This document shows, one piece after another, positions 33,511-42,684 of a DNA stretch of 64,000 bases. The DNA comes from CAJWOS01 sp964502005 (GTDB lineage Bacteria > Myxococcota_A > UBA796 > UBA2385): contig CAZCUX010000005.1 of NCBI GenBank assembly GCA_964502005.1, positions 62,001-126,000 of the forward strand, written 5' to 3'. Under the pieces are notes generated by a model. It did not search any database. It was not told the DNA's origin and saw nothing but the letters and a program-made list of their open reading frames with translations. How positions within the stretch are numbered: the first letter of the stretch is position 1; each line of letters begins with the position of its first letter. The translations under genes and the position numbers were made by a program.

Positions 33511-33539
33511 TTGACGACCGGTGCCCACTGCACTAAATG
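33511..33539 (+). promoter_or_regulatory. Candidate promoter of rplM-rpsI
   Basis: TTGACG at 33511-33516 is separated by 17 bases from TAAATG at 33534-33539. The -35 box is strong, the -10 box is weak. It lies about 215 bases upstream of rplM, in a stretch with no other gene, and just before the leader hairpins. Confidence 0.35.
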
Positions 33540-33691
33540 CCGGCGGGTCTTTCGCCGGGTGCGTCACCTCCAAAGTTTACTCTTGGGTATCTTCGGTGGG
33601 CGCACATCGGGCCGCGAACCAAGTTCGCGCCGAGGCGTGGTGGGTTCCGGGGTTTCCCCCCACCTGTGCATCGGGTAGGTCCTTCGGGACT
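33540..33691 (+). promoter_or_regulatory. Structured 5' leader of rplM
   Basis: The 417-base gap between truA and rplM contains a run of hairpins: CCGGCG/CGCCGG (33540-33558), CGCGAAC-CAA-GTTCGCG (33613-33629), GGTGGG/CCCACC (33639-33664) and GTCC-TTCG-GGAC (33679-33690). In E. coli L13 represses its own operon through the mRNA leader; a similar feedback is plausible here but the structures are not the same. No Shine-Dalgarno stronger than GGTGTC precedes the rplM ATG, so leader structure may help set translation. The 5' half of the gap holds nothing recognisable. Confidence 0.4.
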
Positions 33692-33752
33692 GTCTCGGCC
33701 TCTCTCTCTTTTGTCTCCATCATCCGCTCCCTATCGTTCACTCGGTGTCTCC

Positions 33753-34187
33753 ATGAGCACGACCATCGCCCGGCCGGCCGACGTCCAGCACAACTGGTAC
33801 GTCGTCGATGCAGCCGACCAGGTCCTCGGGCGCCTCGCCACCCGGATCGCCACGGTCCTTCGCGGCAAGCACAAGCCCACGTTCACCTCGCACGTCGACT
33901 GCGGCGACTTCGTCATCGTGGTCAACGCGGATAAAATCAAGCTGACCGGCCGCAAGCTCGACCAGAAGCAATACCACGCCTATAGCGGGCATCCGGGCGG
34001 CCTCCGCAGCCAAACTGCGCGTCAGGTCCTCGATACCCACCCTGAGCGCGTGTTGGAAGCTGCTGTCAAGCGTATGCTTCCGAAGAACCGTCTCTCCCGA
34101 GACGTGTTCACCAAGCTCAAGGTCTACGCTGGCGATGCGCACCCGCACTCCGCCCAGCAGCCCCAGCCTTTCCCCGAACACGTCTGA
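33753..34187 (+). CDS. rplM: 50S ribosomal protein L13
   Basis: The 144-residue protein carries the L13 signature from WYVVDAADQVLGRLATRIA and LRGKHKPTFTSHVDCGDFVIVVNA through KLKVYAGDAHPH. L13 is an early 50S assembly protein. The start is the ATG at 33753; the frame is open further upstream but encodes non-L13 residues. It precedes rpsI by ten bases, the usual pairing. No anomaly. Confidence 0.98.
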   Translation: MSTTIARPADVQHNWYVVDAADQVLGRLATRIATVLRGKHKPTFTSHVDCGDFVIVVNADKIKLTGRKLDQKQYHAYSGHPGGLRSQTARQVLDTHPERVLEAAVKRMLPKNRLSRDVFTKLKVYAGDAHPHSAQQPQPFPEHV

Positions 34188-34197
34188 GAGTCCGACG

Positions 34198-34593
34198 ATG
34201 TCCAACACTGTTCAGTACTACGGCACAGGTCGGCGCAAGACCTCCGTTGCTCGCGTGTTCCTGCGCCCGGGCACCGGCCGCATCACCGTCAACAAGCGCG
34301 ACTTCGACGTCTACTTCGAGCGTGAGAGCACCAAGCTCATCATCCGGCACCCGCTGGAGCTCACCTCGGAAGACGGCGTCTTCGATATCCTCGTCAACGT
34401 TTCGGGTGGTGGTAAGTCCGGTCAAGCCGGTGCGATCCGCCTCGGCCTGAGCCGCGCTCTTTGCGAAGCCAACGCTGCGCACCGCACTACCTTGAAGCGC
34501 AACGGTCTGTTGACCCGCGACGCACGCAAGGTCGAGCGTAAGAAGTACGGTCAGCCCGGCGCCCGCAAGCGCTTCCAGTTCTCGAAGCGCTGA
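34198..34593 (+). CDS. rpsI: 30S ribosomal protein S9
   Basis: The 131-residue protein begins VQYYGTGRRKTSVARVFLRPGTG and ends GARKRFQFSKR, as S9 does, with its C-terminal tail reaching the P-site tRNA. It forms the rplM-rpsI operon. A terminator lies about 25 bases after the stop. Confidence 0.98.
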   Translation: MSNTVQYYGTGRRKTSVARVFLRPGTGRITVNKRDFDVYFERESTKLIIRHPLELTSEDGVFDILVNVSGGGKSGQAGAIRLGLSRALCEANAAHRTTLKRNGLLTRDARKVERKKYGQPGARKRFQFSKR

Positions 34594-34616
34594 GCGTTCT
34601 GTTCGGTATCTTCTGG

Positions 34617-34651
34617 CACCCTCGCCCCTCAGGCGGGGGTGTCGCCGTTTT
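34617..34651 (+). terminator. Terminator after rpsI
   Basis: CACCCTCGCC and GGCGGGGGTG form a ten-pair stem (one G:U) with a five-base loop, followed after a short GC spacer by TTTT. It should end the rplM-rpsI transcript, leaving pyrG with its own promoter in the 200 bases downstream, where I find no convincing boxes. Confidence 0.62.
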
Positions 34652-34853
34652 GGACGGCACAAATTCGCTTGGCGGCAAGAGTGTGGCCCGACGGGAAAGC
34701 CAGCGGTGTCGCTTCGGACCCATCGGTTCCAGCAGCGCGGCCGCGGGTGTCGTCGATTTGTTGTCCGATTGATTGTTTGTTTTGAATGTTCCATCGACAC
34801 GCGAAAGCGGGCGCCCCTATGTGCGGTGTTCGCAACAACCATGCGGAGCAGTG

Positions 34854-36476
34854 ATGCACAAAAAGTTCATCTTCATCACCGGCGGTGTACTTTCGTCCCT
34901 TGGGAAAGGCCTCAGCGCCGCCGCAATCGGAGCGGTCCTCGAAGCGCGCGGATTGCGGGTCACAAACGTCAAGATGGACCCCTACATCAATGTCGACCCC
35001 GGCACCATGAGCCCGTACCAGCATGGTGAAGTCTTCGTGACGGACGATGGCGCCGAAACCGACCTTGACCTCGGGCACTACGAACGCTTCGTCAGCACGC
35101 CCGTGTCCCAGCGCAACAACTTCACGACCGGTCGTATCTACCGCAATGTCATCGAGCGCGAACGGGCGGGAGAGTATTTGGGGCGCACTGTGCAGGTGAT
35201 TCCGCACATCACCGATGAAATCAAGCGTTTGCTATGGGCGTCGGTGGAAGACGCGGACCTCGGCATCGTTGAGGTGGGCGGAACGGTGGGGGACATTGAG
35301 TCGACGCCCTTCTTGGAGGCCATCCGACAGTTCCGCCTGGATGTTGGCGCGGAAAACGTGTTGTATGTTCACGTCACGTTGGTACCATTCATCGCGACGT
35401 CGGGCGAACTCAAAACCAAGCCGACCCAGCACAGCGTCAAGCAACTCCGGGAGGTGGGAATTCAGCCGGACATCTTGCTGTGCCGCACCGAGCGAGAGCT
35501 GCCAAAGGACATTCGGGAGAAAATCAGTCGCTTTTGCGATGTCGAGCTTGGCTCTGTGATTGCGGCCCCAGATGTCGACAACATCTACCAACTTCCCCTG
35601 GTGTTTCACGAGCAGGACCTCGACGACCGCATTCTCACGAAGCTGGGCATTTGGGCCGCCCGGGCGAACCTTGAAAAGTGGGAGGCGCTGATTGAGCGTT
35701 GGCGCACCGCCCGGCGTGAGGTCCGCATCGCGATTGTGGGCAAATACGTCCACCTGGCGGACACCTACAAGAGCCTCAACGAAGCGCTGTTTCACGGCGC
35801 GGTCGCAAATGGCGCGCGTGTCGTGCTTGACTTCGTCGACTCGGAACAGCTCGACCCCAACGACCCCGGGCAGCGCTTGGCCGGCGCCGATGGCGTGCTC
35901 GTGCCGGGCGGATTCGGCGAACGCGGCGCGGAGGGCAAGATTGCCGCAATCCAGTGGGCCCGCGAAAACAACCGCCCATTCTTTGGCATCTGCCTGGGAA
36001 TGCAGCTGGCCGTAATTGAGTTTGCCCGACATGTTCTGGGAATACGGGATGCGGGCAGCCGGGAGTTCCAGCCAACGCCTGGCCCTATGACCATCGAACT
36101 GATGGATGCGCAGCGGCAAGTCACCGACAAGGGCGGCACGATGCGCCTCGGCGCGTGGCCGTGTACGCTTGCGGCAGATTCTCTTGCCCATCGAGTTTAC
36201 GGGCAGGCCAATATTTCGGAACGCCATCGCCATCGCTATGAAGTCAACCCCGAGATGTTCGCGCCGCTTACGGCTGCGGGTATGGAGGTTTCGGGGCGCA
36301 GTCCCGATGGTCGCTTGGCAGAAGTAGTGGAGATTCGGAAACATCCGTATTTCGTTGCCTGCCAGTTCCATCCGGAGTTCAAGAGTCGTCCTTTGGCTCC
36401 GCACCCGCTCTTTCGTGCATTCATTCGCGCGGCGCTTGCCGACCAAGACAATCGCGACGGAAGTCTTCGCACCTGA
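34854..36476 (+). CDS. pyrG: CTP synthase
   Basis: The 540-residue enzyme aminates UTP to CTP using glutamine. The synthetase domain starts KFIFITGGVLSSLGKGLSAAAIG and includes KMDPYINVDPGTMSPYQHGEVFVTDDG. The glutamine amidotransferase domain has the nucleophile in FFGICLGMQLAVIEFAR and the His-Glu pair in CQFHPEFKSRP. Length and motifs are normal. The start is ATG 34854; upstream in-frame codons are in the intergenic region. Confidence 0.98.
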   Translation: MHKKFIFITGGVLSSLGKGLSAAAIGAVLEARGLRVTNVKMDPYINVDPGTMSPYQHGEVFVTDDGAETDLDLGHYERFVSTPVSQRNNFTTGRIYRNVIERERAGEYLGRTVQVIPHITDEIKRLLWASVEDADLGIVEVGGTVGDIESTPFLEAIRQFRLDVGAENVLYVHVTLVPFIATSGELKTKPTQHSVKQLREVGIQPDILLCRTERELPKDIREKISRFCDVELGSVIAAPDVDNIYQLPLVFHEQDLDDRILTKLGIWAARANLEKWEALIERWRTARREVRIAIVGKYVHLADTYKSLNEALFHGAVANGARVVLDFVDSEQLDPNDPGQRLAGADGVLVPGGFGERGAEGKIAAIQWARENNRPFFGICLGMQLAVIEFARHVLGIRDAGSREFQPTPGPMTIELMDAQRQVTDKGGTMRLGAWPCTLAADSLAHRVYGQANISERHRHRYEVNPEMFAPLTAAGMEVSGRSPDGRLAEVVEIRKHPYFVACQFHPEFKSRPLAPHPLFRAFIRAALADQDNRDGSLRT

Positions 36477-36636
36477 ACGCCGTCGACGCCCGCTCCCGAT
36501 CTTGCGAATGTCCCGTCCTGACGCTCGTTCTTTTGAGGGTTTTCGCAGCATGGTTCTGGGGGGTTGCAATCTTCGTGCCAATGCCTGATGATAGGGAACC
36601 ACCGAGCCGAATTCGACGGTCACCCGGAGTTCCCTT

Positions 36637-38103
36637 ATGTCGATGAGCATGCGCGCCAGCCTGCGACAAGCGCAGATTCAAAAGCTGGTCATGTCGCAGC
36701 AGTTGCGTCAGGCTATCAGTTTGTTGCAGTTGAACCATATGGAGCTGGTTGCGGAAATTCAGCGCGAAATGGTTGAAAACCCGACCCTGGAGGAGATTCC
36801 CGGAACTGCCTCCGATGACAACGCGGAGGCGAGTCGGGAACTCTACGACAAGGTTCGGTCCCATGAGGCAGAGGCAGCGGAGCAAAACAACGGCTCGGGC
36901 GAAGCACCGGAAAACATCGACTGGGACCGCTATTTGGAGCGGTTTCAAGCGACACCGAGCGACCGTTCGAGCTCGGTGGGAGCGAGCGACCTCGACGACC
37001 TACCGCCGATTGAAAACACTCTGACGCGCGGCTCTACGCTCGCGGAACACTTGTTGGAGCAGGTCGGAACCATTCGCGACCTCACGCCCGAGCTGCTGTC
37101 GGCGATTGAGGCCATTGCCTACAACCTCGACCACCGCGGCTATGTCGACGCAACGGAAGAGCAGTTGTGCGATGAAGCCGACTGCACCCCCGATGTCGTT
37201 GAAGCGGCCCGCCAAATCGTGTTGCGACTCGACCCCCTCGGCTGCGGTGCGCGCGACCTGTCGGAGTGCCTCGCGGTGCAGGCGCGCGAGCGTTGGCCCG
37301 AAGACCCCAACGTAGAAAAAATCGTAACGGAGCACCTCACGGACCTGGAGCGGCGCAACTACGCGTCTCTCGCGCGTGTACTCGACCAAGCGCAAGAGGA
37401 TGTCCGCGAATACCACCGTATGATTCGCGAACTTGACCCACGGCCTGGCCTCGCATTTGCGGTCGAGCGCGAGCACTACATTACGCCAGACGTGGAGGTC
37501 GTGAAGAAGGGCAACCAATGGACGATTCTGCAAAACGAGGACGGCCTGCCACGCCTTCGGGTCAGTCGCTTCTACGAAAAGGTGCTGCGGGACCGAAGCT
37601 CGTCGAAGGATGACCGCCGCTACATCAAGGAAAAGCTCGACTCTGCCGACTTTCTCATCAAGAGTATCTACAAGCGGCAGCGAACTATCCACAAAGTCAT
37701 GAATGCCATCTTGGAGAAGCAGCAGGAGTTCTTCGAGCATGGGCGGGAACACCTGCGACCGATGATTCTGCGCGATGTCGCGGAGCAAATCGGCGCGCAC
37801 GAGTCGACCGTTTCTCGCGTCACTTCGAACAAATACGTGCAGACGAAGCACGGCATCTTCGAACTGAAATTCTTCTTCAGCGCCGGGATTCAGTCCAGCC
37901 AAGGCGATGACTTGGCGGGGGAAGCGGTCAAGCAGAAAATCCGAAAGCTGATTTCCGAGGAAAACCCCAAAAAGCCGCTCTCAGACAGTGCGTTGGTGAA
38001 GATGCTCGAAGCAGATGGGGTAAATATTGCGCGGCGAACGGTTGCCAAGTACCGCGAAGCACTCAAAATATTGCCATCGAGCAAACGAAAGGTAGTGTTT
38101 TAG
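36637..38103 (+). CDS. rpoN: RNA polymerase sigma-54 factor
   Basis: The 488-residue sigma factor has the Gln/Leu-rich activator region (LVMSQQLRQAISLLQLNHMELVAEI), an acidic linker, the core-binding domain, the DNA-binding helix-turn-helix around AEQIGAHESTVSRVTSNKYVQT, and the RpoN box ARRTVAKYRE at the C-terminus. It recognises -24/-12 promoters and needs AAA+ activators, which are abundant in myxobacteria. Many genomes place hpf downstream; here a degenerate kinase gene follows instead. Confidence 0.97.
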   Translation: MSMSMRASLRQAQIQKLVMSQQLRQAISLLQLNHMELVAEIQREMVENPTLEEIPGTASDDNAEASRELYDKVRSHEAEAAEQNNGSGEAPENIDWDRYLERFQATPSDRSSSVGASDLDDLPPIENTLTRGSTLAEHLLEQVGTIRDLTPELLSAIEAIAYNLDHRGYVDATEEQLCDEADCTPDVVEAARQIVLRLDPLGCGARDLSECLAVQARERWPEDPNVEKIVTEHLTDLERRNYASLARVLDQAQEDVREYHRMIRELDPRPGLAFAVEREHYITPDVEVVKKGNQWTILQNEDGLPRLRVSRFYEKVLRDRSSSKDDRRYIKEKLDSADFLIKSIYKRQRTIHKVMNAILEKQQEFFEHGREHLRPMILRDVAEQIGAHESTVSRVTSNKYVQTKHGIFELKFFFSAGIQSSQGDDLAGEAVKQKIRKLISEENPKKPLSDSALVKMLEADGVNIARRTVAKYREALKILPSSKRKVVF

Positions 38104-38259
38104 GGGCGCCTCGCGGGGTGACAATGGGCGCCGCGTGTTTGTGGTGCGCCATAAGTGTCTCGAAGGTTCAGTTTGCATGTCCCGAGTGTTGGTTGGGACT
38201 GCTATCGTGCAGTTGAACGTGAATGCTGGTGGCGGTAGACCAGCGCTCGGAGCGGTAGA

Positions 38260-39774
38260 ATGGCAGGGCGAATTCGGCCAGGTTCGGACGAGGCCGTGGG
38301 CAGCAATGGGCAGCCCCTCCTCGCGCAAGTGACCCGCCTCCATGTCGGCGCATCCGCGTCGTCGGAGGGGTTTCAAATGGCCGTAGAGTCGTTTGGTGCT
38401 CGGTACGGGATTGAACTGTTGGAGCGCATGGGAAACGGCTCGGCGGTTTGGTTTCGCCGCGGTTCGCGCTTGGTACTCGTACGCCAAACCGGCGTGGTCG
38501 CGGGAGCAGCCGACATCGACCTCCTGGTCGAGACGCCGTTGGCCGACGTATTTGCAGACGTGCGACGCCTCGGAGGGCCGCTCCAAGTGCCGGGATTTCT
38601 CCCCGACGGAACTTCTTGGACAGTGCGCTTTGTGCCGCTCCCAGAGGGCGCCGTCGCGGCGATTTGGCTCGAAGCCCGTCCCACGACCGCACCTACCGCC
38701 GTGGCGGGGCTCGACCAGCGCGTCGCTCGTCGATTGATGAGCCTCGCGAGCGAAGTTGGCAAGCTCGCGGATGGTACCCCCGCCGCAAAAGAACGTGCGG
38801 CCGTTGTACGCCGGGCCATCGACCGTGAAGCGTGGCGCCTTGTGGGCCTTTCGGGCATTCAACTTCCCGTCGACCCCAAGCAAGGTACCCTCGCGAGCAA
38901 GCTGTCCCCGCTCTTTTCGCGGCTCTCCGCGTCTTTGCCCGCGCGTATTCAATTGTTGTGGGAGGTTGACGGCGCGGAGCTTCTCGTCGACGTTCCGGCG
39001 CCGGGCGTGCGATTTGTCATCGAAGAGCTCCTACGAAATGCGGTCGCCGCAATCGGGGAGCGAGAGGGCCGGGTACGGGTGCGGGCGGGCAGCCTTGTCA
39101 TGGCCGAGACCTCCGAATGGTCCGGTGAACGTCTGGTTGCAGGGCGGTATGCGTATATTGAAATGACGGATGATGGCTGCGGAATGGACAGCGCCCGCTT
39201 GGCGGACCTCGTCGCGGGCGCATTGCCTGGTTCGTTTGCGTCGTTGCGGGGGCTCGCGCGCGGTTGGGGCGGAGGCATTCGGGTGCGTACGGCGGAAGGC
39301 CGCGGCACCATCGTGCAGATTGCGGTCTCGGATGCATCCGCGAAGCAAAGCGTCGACGCGGCCGACCCGGACCGCCCCGTATCGTTGGTGTTCTTGGCCC
39401 CCGCGACGCCCCGCGACCAAATTGTCGCCGCGCTTGATGGCGCTGGCATGCGCGCTATCGCTTGTTCCGATGAAGTGGAGGTCCTCGCGCAGTTTCGTGG
39501 GTGCGCAGGTCAGGGTGGTGTCTCATTGCTGGTCGTAGGCGAGACGGTCGGTGGCGCCGATGGGTTCGAGGTCGCGCGGCGTCTGCGTGAGATGGCCCCG
39601 GTTCTGCCCGTGCTCTTGCTCACCGACCGGCCCGCAGAGGCGCTCGAACAAGACCTGCCCGACCTCGCTCCGGGGCGTGTGGTCCCATTGCGGCTCGCGG
39701 TGCGCGCGATTCCCGTTGCGGCAAGGAACTTTTTGCCGACGTTGGGGGCGAAGCGCGAGACAACGCCCGTCTGA
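38260..39774 (+). CDS. Degenerate hybrid histidine kinase (pseudokinase and pseudoreceiver)
   Basis: The 504-residue protein has an N-terminal sensory-like region (1-145), a helical region where a dimerisation domain would be (150-235), an ATPase domain (about 236-356) and a receiver-like domain (374-492). The N box (EELLRNAVAAI, Asn260), the G1 box (DDGCGMD) and a Gly-rich G2 (GWGGGI) suggest ATP binding is kept. The helical region contains no His in the usual place. In the receiver, the phospho-Asp position is Gly427 (VVGETVGGADG), and the acidic pair at the N-terminus is missing (VFLAPA). No membrane helix is seen, so it is likely cytoplasmic. GGAG seven bases before ATG 38260 supports the start; ATG 38377 is an alternative. 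Confidence 0.75.
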   Translation: MAGRIRPGSDEAVGSNGQPLLAQVTRLHVGASASSEGFQMAVESFGARYGIELLERMGNGSAVWFRRGSRLVLVRQTGVVAGAADIDLLVETPLADVFADVRRLGGPLQVPGFLPDGTSWTVRFVPLPEGAVAAIWLEARPTTAPTAVAGLDQRVARRLMSLASEVGKLADGTPAAKERAAVVRRAIDREAWRLVGLSGIQLPVDPKQGTLASKLSPLFSRLSASLPARIQLLWEVDGAELLVDVPAPGVRFVIEELLRNAVAAIGEREGRVRVRAGSLVMAETSEWSGERLVAGRYAYIEMTDDGCGMDSARLADLVAGALPGSFASLRGLARGWGGGIRVRTAEGRGTIVQIAVSDASAKQSVDAADPDRPVSLVFLAPATPRDQIVAALDGAGMRAIACSDEVEVLAQFRGCAGQGGVSLLVVGETVGGADGFEVARRLREMAPVLPVLLLTDRPAEALEQDLPDLAPGRVVPLRLAVRAIPVAARNFLPTLGAKRETTPV

Positions 39775-39898
39775 GGCTGCCCCCCCAAACGCGGTGCTGT
39801 CGGTCGCCGAGGGCGCGCGGATTGCGGCAGTACGGGCTTTCCCAGCGCGCTCGCTCTACCGTGCGTGCAGGGCCAAACGCCTGGGCTCTACGATGGTG

Positions 39899-41143
39899 TT
39901 AGGCGCGGCGCCGCCGCACAACCATGATTCCCGTAGCCATCGTCAAGAAGGCCAATAGCGCGCCCGATGCCGATTGGGGGCCCGTGGTACACCGGCTGCC
40001 GCCACCGCGAACGTAGTAGGTGGTGTCGCAGGCGTCCCCGATGTTGTCACCATCGGTGTCTGCTTGGTCGATATTCGCGACCAGCGGGCAGTTGTCGCAG
40101 ACGTCCCCAATGCCGTCACCGTCCGAGTCCAAGCGGTCAAAGTCGGTCAAGCCCGGACACAAGTCGCAGGCGTTGCCGGTGCCGTCGAGGTCATCGTCGG
40201 TTTGGAACGAGTTCCCTACTTCGGGGCAGTTGTCGCAAACATCGCCGACAAGGTCGAGGTCGACGTCGTTCTGGTCGGTGTTGGCGACTGTGCTGCAGTT
40301 GTCGCATACATCTCCGACACCGTCCCCATCCGCGTCAAGCTGGTCTTGGTTGAAGGCATCGGGGCAATTGTCGCACTCGTCGCCGATGCCGTCTCCGTCT
40401 TGGTCGGATTGGGAGGGATTCGAAATTCCGGGACAGTTGTCGCAAATATCGCCAGCGTCGTCGTTGTCGGCATCCGCTTGGTCGGGATTTGCGACAATGG
40501 GGCAGTTGTCGCACTCGTCACCGACGTAGTCGCGGTCTTGGTCCGCTTGACTGGGATTGAAGATATCCGCGCAGTTGTCGCAAACATCCCCGTAGCCGTC
40601 GCTGTCAACGTCGGACTGGTCGGGATTTGTGACGTAAATGCAGTTGTCACAAGCATTTCCCAACACGTCATCGTCGTAGTTGGCTTGGTCGGTATTGGGA
40701 ATGTCGATGCAGTTGTCGCAGGGGTCGCCGACTTCGTCGCAGTCGAGGTCGGCTTGGTCATTGTTGGGAATTTCGGGGCAGTTGTCGCAGTCGAGGCTGA
40801 CCACTTGGCTGACGGTTCCCGAGCTGTTGACCAACTGAATGGTGCCTTGCCCCAAACCGTCGTTGTCGACGTCCATATTCATCAACAACAGCGGATACTG
40901 GCAGCCAAACGCGTCGTAGCCCCAGTAGTAGTCCGTGTTGGGGAAGGGGTTTCCGTCGGTGTCCACTGTGGTGGCGCACGTTGGGTCCGTGAGGTCGACC
41001 GGACGCTCATCCGACACATCGATGGTGTTGCAGTTGAGGTCTTGGGAGAGGTCGTTGGTACACCCTTCTTGGGCGTGGGCAGGAGGGCCAGCCCAAAGGC
41101 CGACCCCGACGAGGAGGGCAACGAAGGTATCGCGCATGGTCAT
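39899..41143 (-). CDS. Thrombospondin-3 repeat protein with MYXO-CTERM-like tail
   Basis: The 414-residue secreted protein has a signal peptide (about 1-24, ending AHA), a Cys-rich N-terminal region, eleven 23-residue type-3 thrombospondin repeats (CDNCPxxxNxDQxDxDxDGxGD) and a tail SRCTTGPQSASG - hydrophobic stretch - VVRRRRA, matching MYXO-CTERM. Such Asp-rich repeats bind calcium and stiffen the chain. The protein should be exported and processed at the outer membrane or surface. Its start overlaps the stop of the OmpA-like gene by four bases, and it is last of a three-gene unit. Confidence 0.88.
   Translation of the reverse strand: MTMRDTFVALLVGVGLWAGPPAHAQEGCTNDLSQDLNCNTIDVSDERPVDLTDPTCATTVDTDGNPFPNTDYYWGYDAFGCQYPLLLMNMDVDNDGLGQGTIQLVNSSGTVSQVVSLDCDNCPEIPNNDQADLDCDEVGDPCDNCIDIPNTDQANYDDDVLGNACDNCIYVTNPDQSDVDSDGYGDVCDNCADIFNPSQADQDRDYVGDECDNCPIVANPDQADADNDDAGDICDNCPGISNPSQSDQDGDGIGDECDNCPDAFNQDQLDADGDGVGDVCDNCSTVANTDQNDVDLDLVGDVCDNCPEVGNSFQTDDDLDGTGNACDLCPGLTDFDRLDSDGDGIGDVCDNCPLVANIDQADTDGDNIGDACDTTYYVRGGGSRCTTGPQSASGALLAFLTMATGIMVVRRRRA
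40031..40789 (-). repeat. Eleven tandem 69-base repeats (TSP3)
   Basis: The coding array has a 69-base period matching eleven 23-residue calcium-binding repeats. One copy near the C-terminal end of the array is divergent (CDLCPGLTDFDRLDSDGDGIG). Arrays like this can gain or lose units by slippage, so copy number may vary between strains. Confidence 0.85.
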
Positions 41144-42684
41144 TCCTCCTTCCCAGCAGGCGGCGGGGCAGGTGTCGGTTCGGTCTCAAAGAAGTCGTCG
41201 AGACTGAACTCGTCCTTCTTGGGCGGCGGAGGCGGGGGTGGCGCCTCCGGTTTCGGCGGTGTGCCAACATTGGCGGCGTCGCCGTTCCACGGCAGCCGGA
41301 CGTTTTCCCGCAATGGTTCTGGGGTTTCGTCAGGTCGATACTGGCGCACAATCTTGAACTCGACGCGCCGATTGCCCGCCAATGCGTCCTCGGTGTCGCC
41401 AGCGTTGCGGGGGACGACCTCGCCCATTCCGCGGTAGCTCATGCGGTCGGGGTGTACGCCGACGCGAATCAGCTCTTCCCAAATCGCGCGGGAACGGCGA
41501 ATCGAGAGGTCGTAGTTGTAGACGAAGCTGCCTTCTTCGCTGGCGTGGCCTTCAATGACCAAGTGTGCGATTTGCCAGTTTTCATTGAGCAAGCCAGCAA
41601 CATACTGGAGCGTGGGCAGCGACGCGGGCAAAATGTTGGACGTCGCGAACTCGAATTCAATGGGGTCGCGAATGACGATTCGCTCCCCGTCGATACGGGC
41701 GAGCTCGGTTTCTTCCCACTTCGGTTCTTCGGGAATGACCGGCTCTACGTCGATATTTGCAGGCGGAGGCGGAATGCGGCGAATCTCGAGCGGCGGCGGT
41801 GGCTCGTCGGGGCGGGGTGGCTTGATCCACGTAAGACCGCCCCACGCGCGGAACTCCGAGGTTCCATAGCCTTCTGCCAAACCTTTCCCGACGCCGGCGT
41901 CAATCTGGAATCCCGCGACGGGTCGCAGTTGGAGCGTCGTGAGGAGTTCGCTTGGGTTTTCCGCTCCGCCGCGCAGAAAGTTGGCCAAGCCCGAGCGTTG
42001 CAAGAACGCGACGCCCAGGGCCGCTTGGTCGGGGACGACGTTGTAGCGGGCGCCAAGGCCCGTCACGAGCTCGGAGCCGAGGTCGAGGTCGAGTCCCGTA
42101 GGAATGTTGGGACGAGCGACGAAGGAAATGTCCGCGAGAATGTCGATGTCGTAGAACGAAACCATTGCAGTCGGTCCCAAGATGGCCCGAAAGCGCGCTT
42201 CTCCCATCCACGCTGCGCGGGTGCCCGAGGGCACGCCGATGTCGGCACGCAAACCAGCAGCGACGCGGTCGTCGTCCCAAACATTTCCGCGAATCCCGAG
42301 CAGGAGGTCACCCAGAACCGGCCCATCTCGGGTGTATTCGGGAAGTTCGGAGCCCCATTGGGTTGCCATCGGAACACTTGCGCGCAAGCCAACACGCTCG
42401 CTCAAGTCCCATGCCGCGCCCAGCGTCAGTGTTTGCCGGTTGGCCACCACCGTTCCAAGCTCGGTGCCCTTCTCGTACAGAATCAGCGGCGCGCGCGTGT
42501 ATTGCATCATGAAACCGGTTCGCAATGTTCCGGCTTCGTCGAGGCGCGCGGATTCTACGCCCGGCAGCGAACGGTAGCTGAATGTGGGATGCACAAGCTC
42601 AATGTCGGCAGAAACGCCTTCGGCTCTTGCTGCGGTTGTGGTCAAGAGACCGAGTGCTGCGACGAGTGGGGTGACACGTCTCAT
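41140..42684 (-). CDS. OmpA-family outer-membrane protein
   Basis: The 514-residue protein has a signal peptide (about 1-21), a beta-rich N-terminal region of barrel type (25-300, ending SEFRAWGGLTWIKPP), a Pro-rich hinge (PPPPLEIRRIPPPP) and a C-terminal OmpA peptidoglycan-binding domain (IEFEFATSNILPASLPTLQYVAGLL, VIEGHASEEGSFVYNYDLSIRRSRAI, RRVEFKIV). Asp and Arg of NYDLSxxR bind diaminopimelate. A Pro-rich tail (PPPPPPPKKDEFSLDDFF) is unusual. It probably anchors the outer membrane to the wall. Both ends overlap neighbours by four bases, implying co-translation with the TSP3 and Pro/Ala-rich proteins. Confidence 0.88.
   Translation of the reverse strand: MRRVTPLVAALGLLTTTAARAEGVSADIELVHPTFSYRSLPGVESARLDEAGTLRTGFMMQYTRAPLILYEKGTELGTVVANRQTLTLGAAWDLSERVGLRASVPMATQWGSELPEYTRDGPVLGDLLLGIRGNVWDDDRVAAGLRADIGVPSGTRAAWMGEARFRAILGPTAMVSFYDIDILADISFVARPNIPTGLDLDLGSELVTGLGARYNVVPDQAALGVAFLQRSGLANFLRGGAENPSELLTTLQLRPVAGFQIDAGVGKGLAEGYGTSEFRAWGGLTWIKPPRPDEPPPPLEIRRIPPPPANIDVEPVIPEEPKWEETELARIDGERIVIRDPIEFEFATSNILPASLPTLQYVAGLLNENWQIAHLVIEGHASEEGSFVYNYDLSIRRSRAIWEELIRVGVHPDRMSYRGMGEVVPRNAGDTEDALAGNRRVEFKIVRQYRPDETPEPLRENVRLPWNGDAANVGTPPKPEAPPPPPPPKKDEFSLDDFFETEPTPAPPPAGKEE

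Noticed and set aside
38104..38259. Possible sigma-54 promoter downstream of rpoN
   Set aside because: GG and GC doublets occur but never with the required ten-base spacing.
39974..41437. 487-codon plus-strand frame rich in Val/Ala repeats
   Set aside because: It is the complement of the thrombospondin repeat array; the repeats explain its regular appearance.
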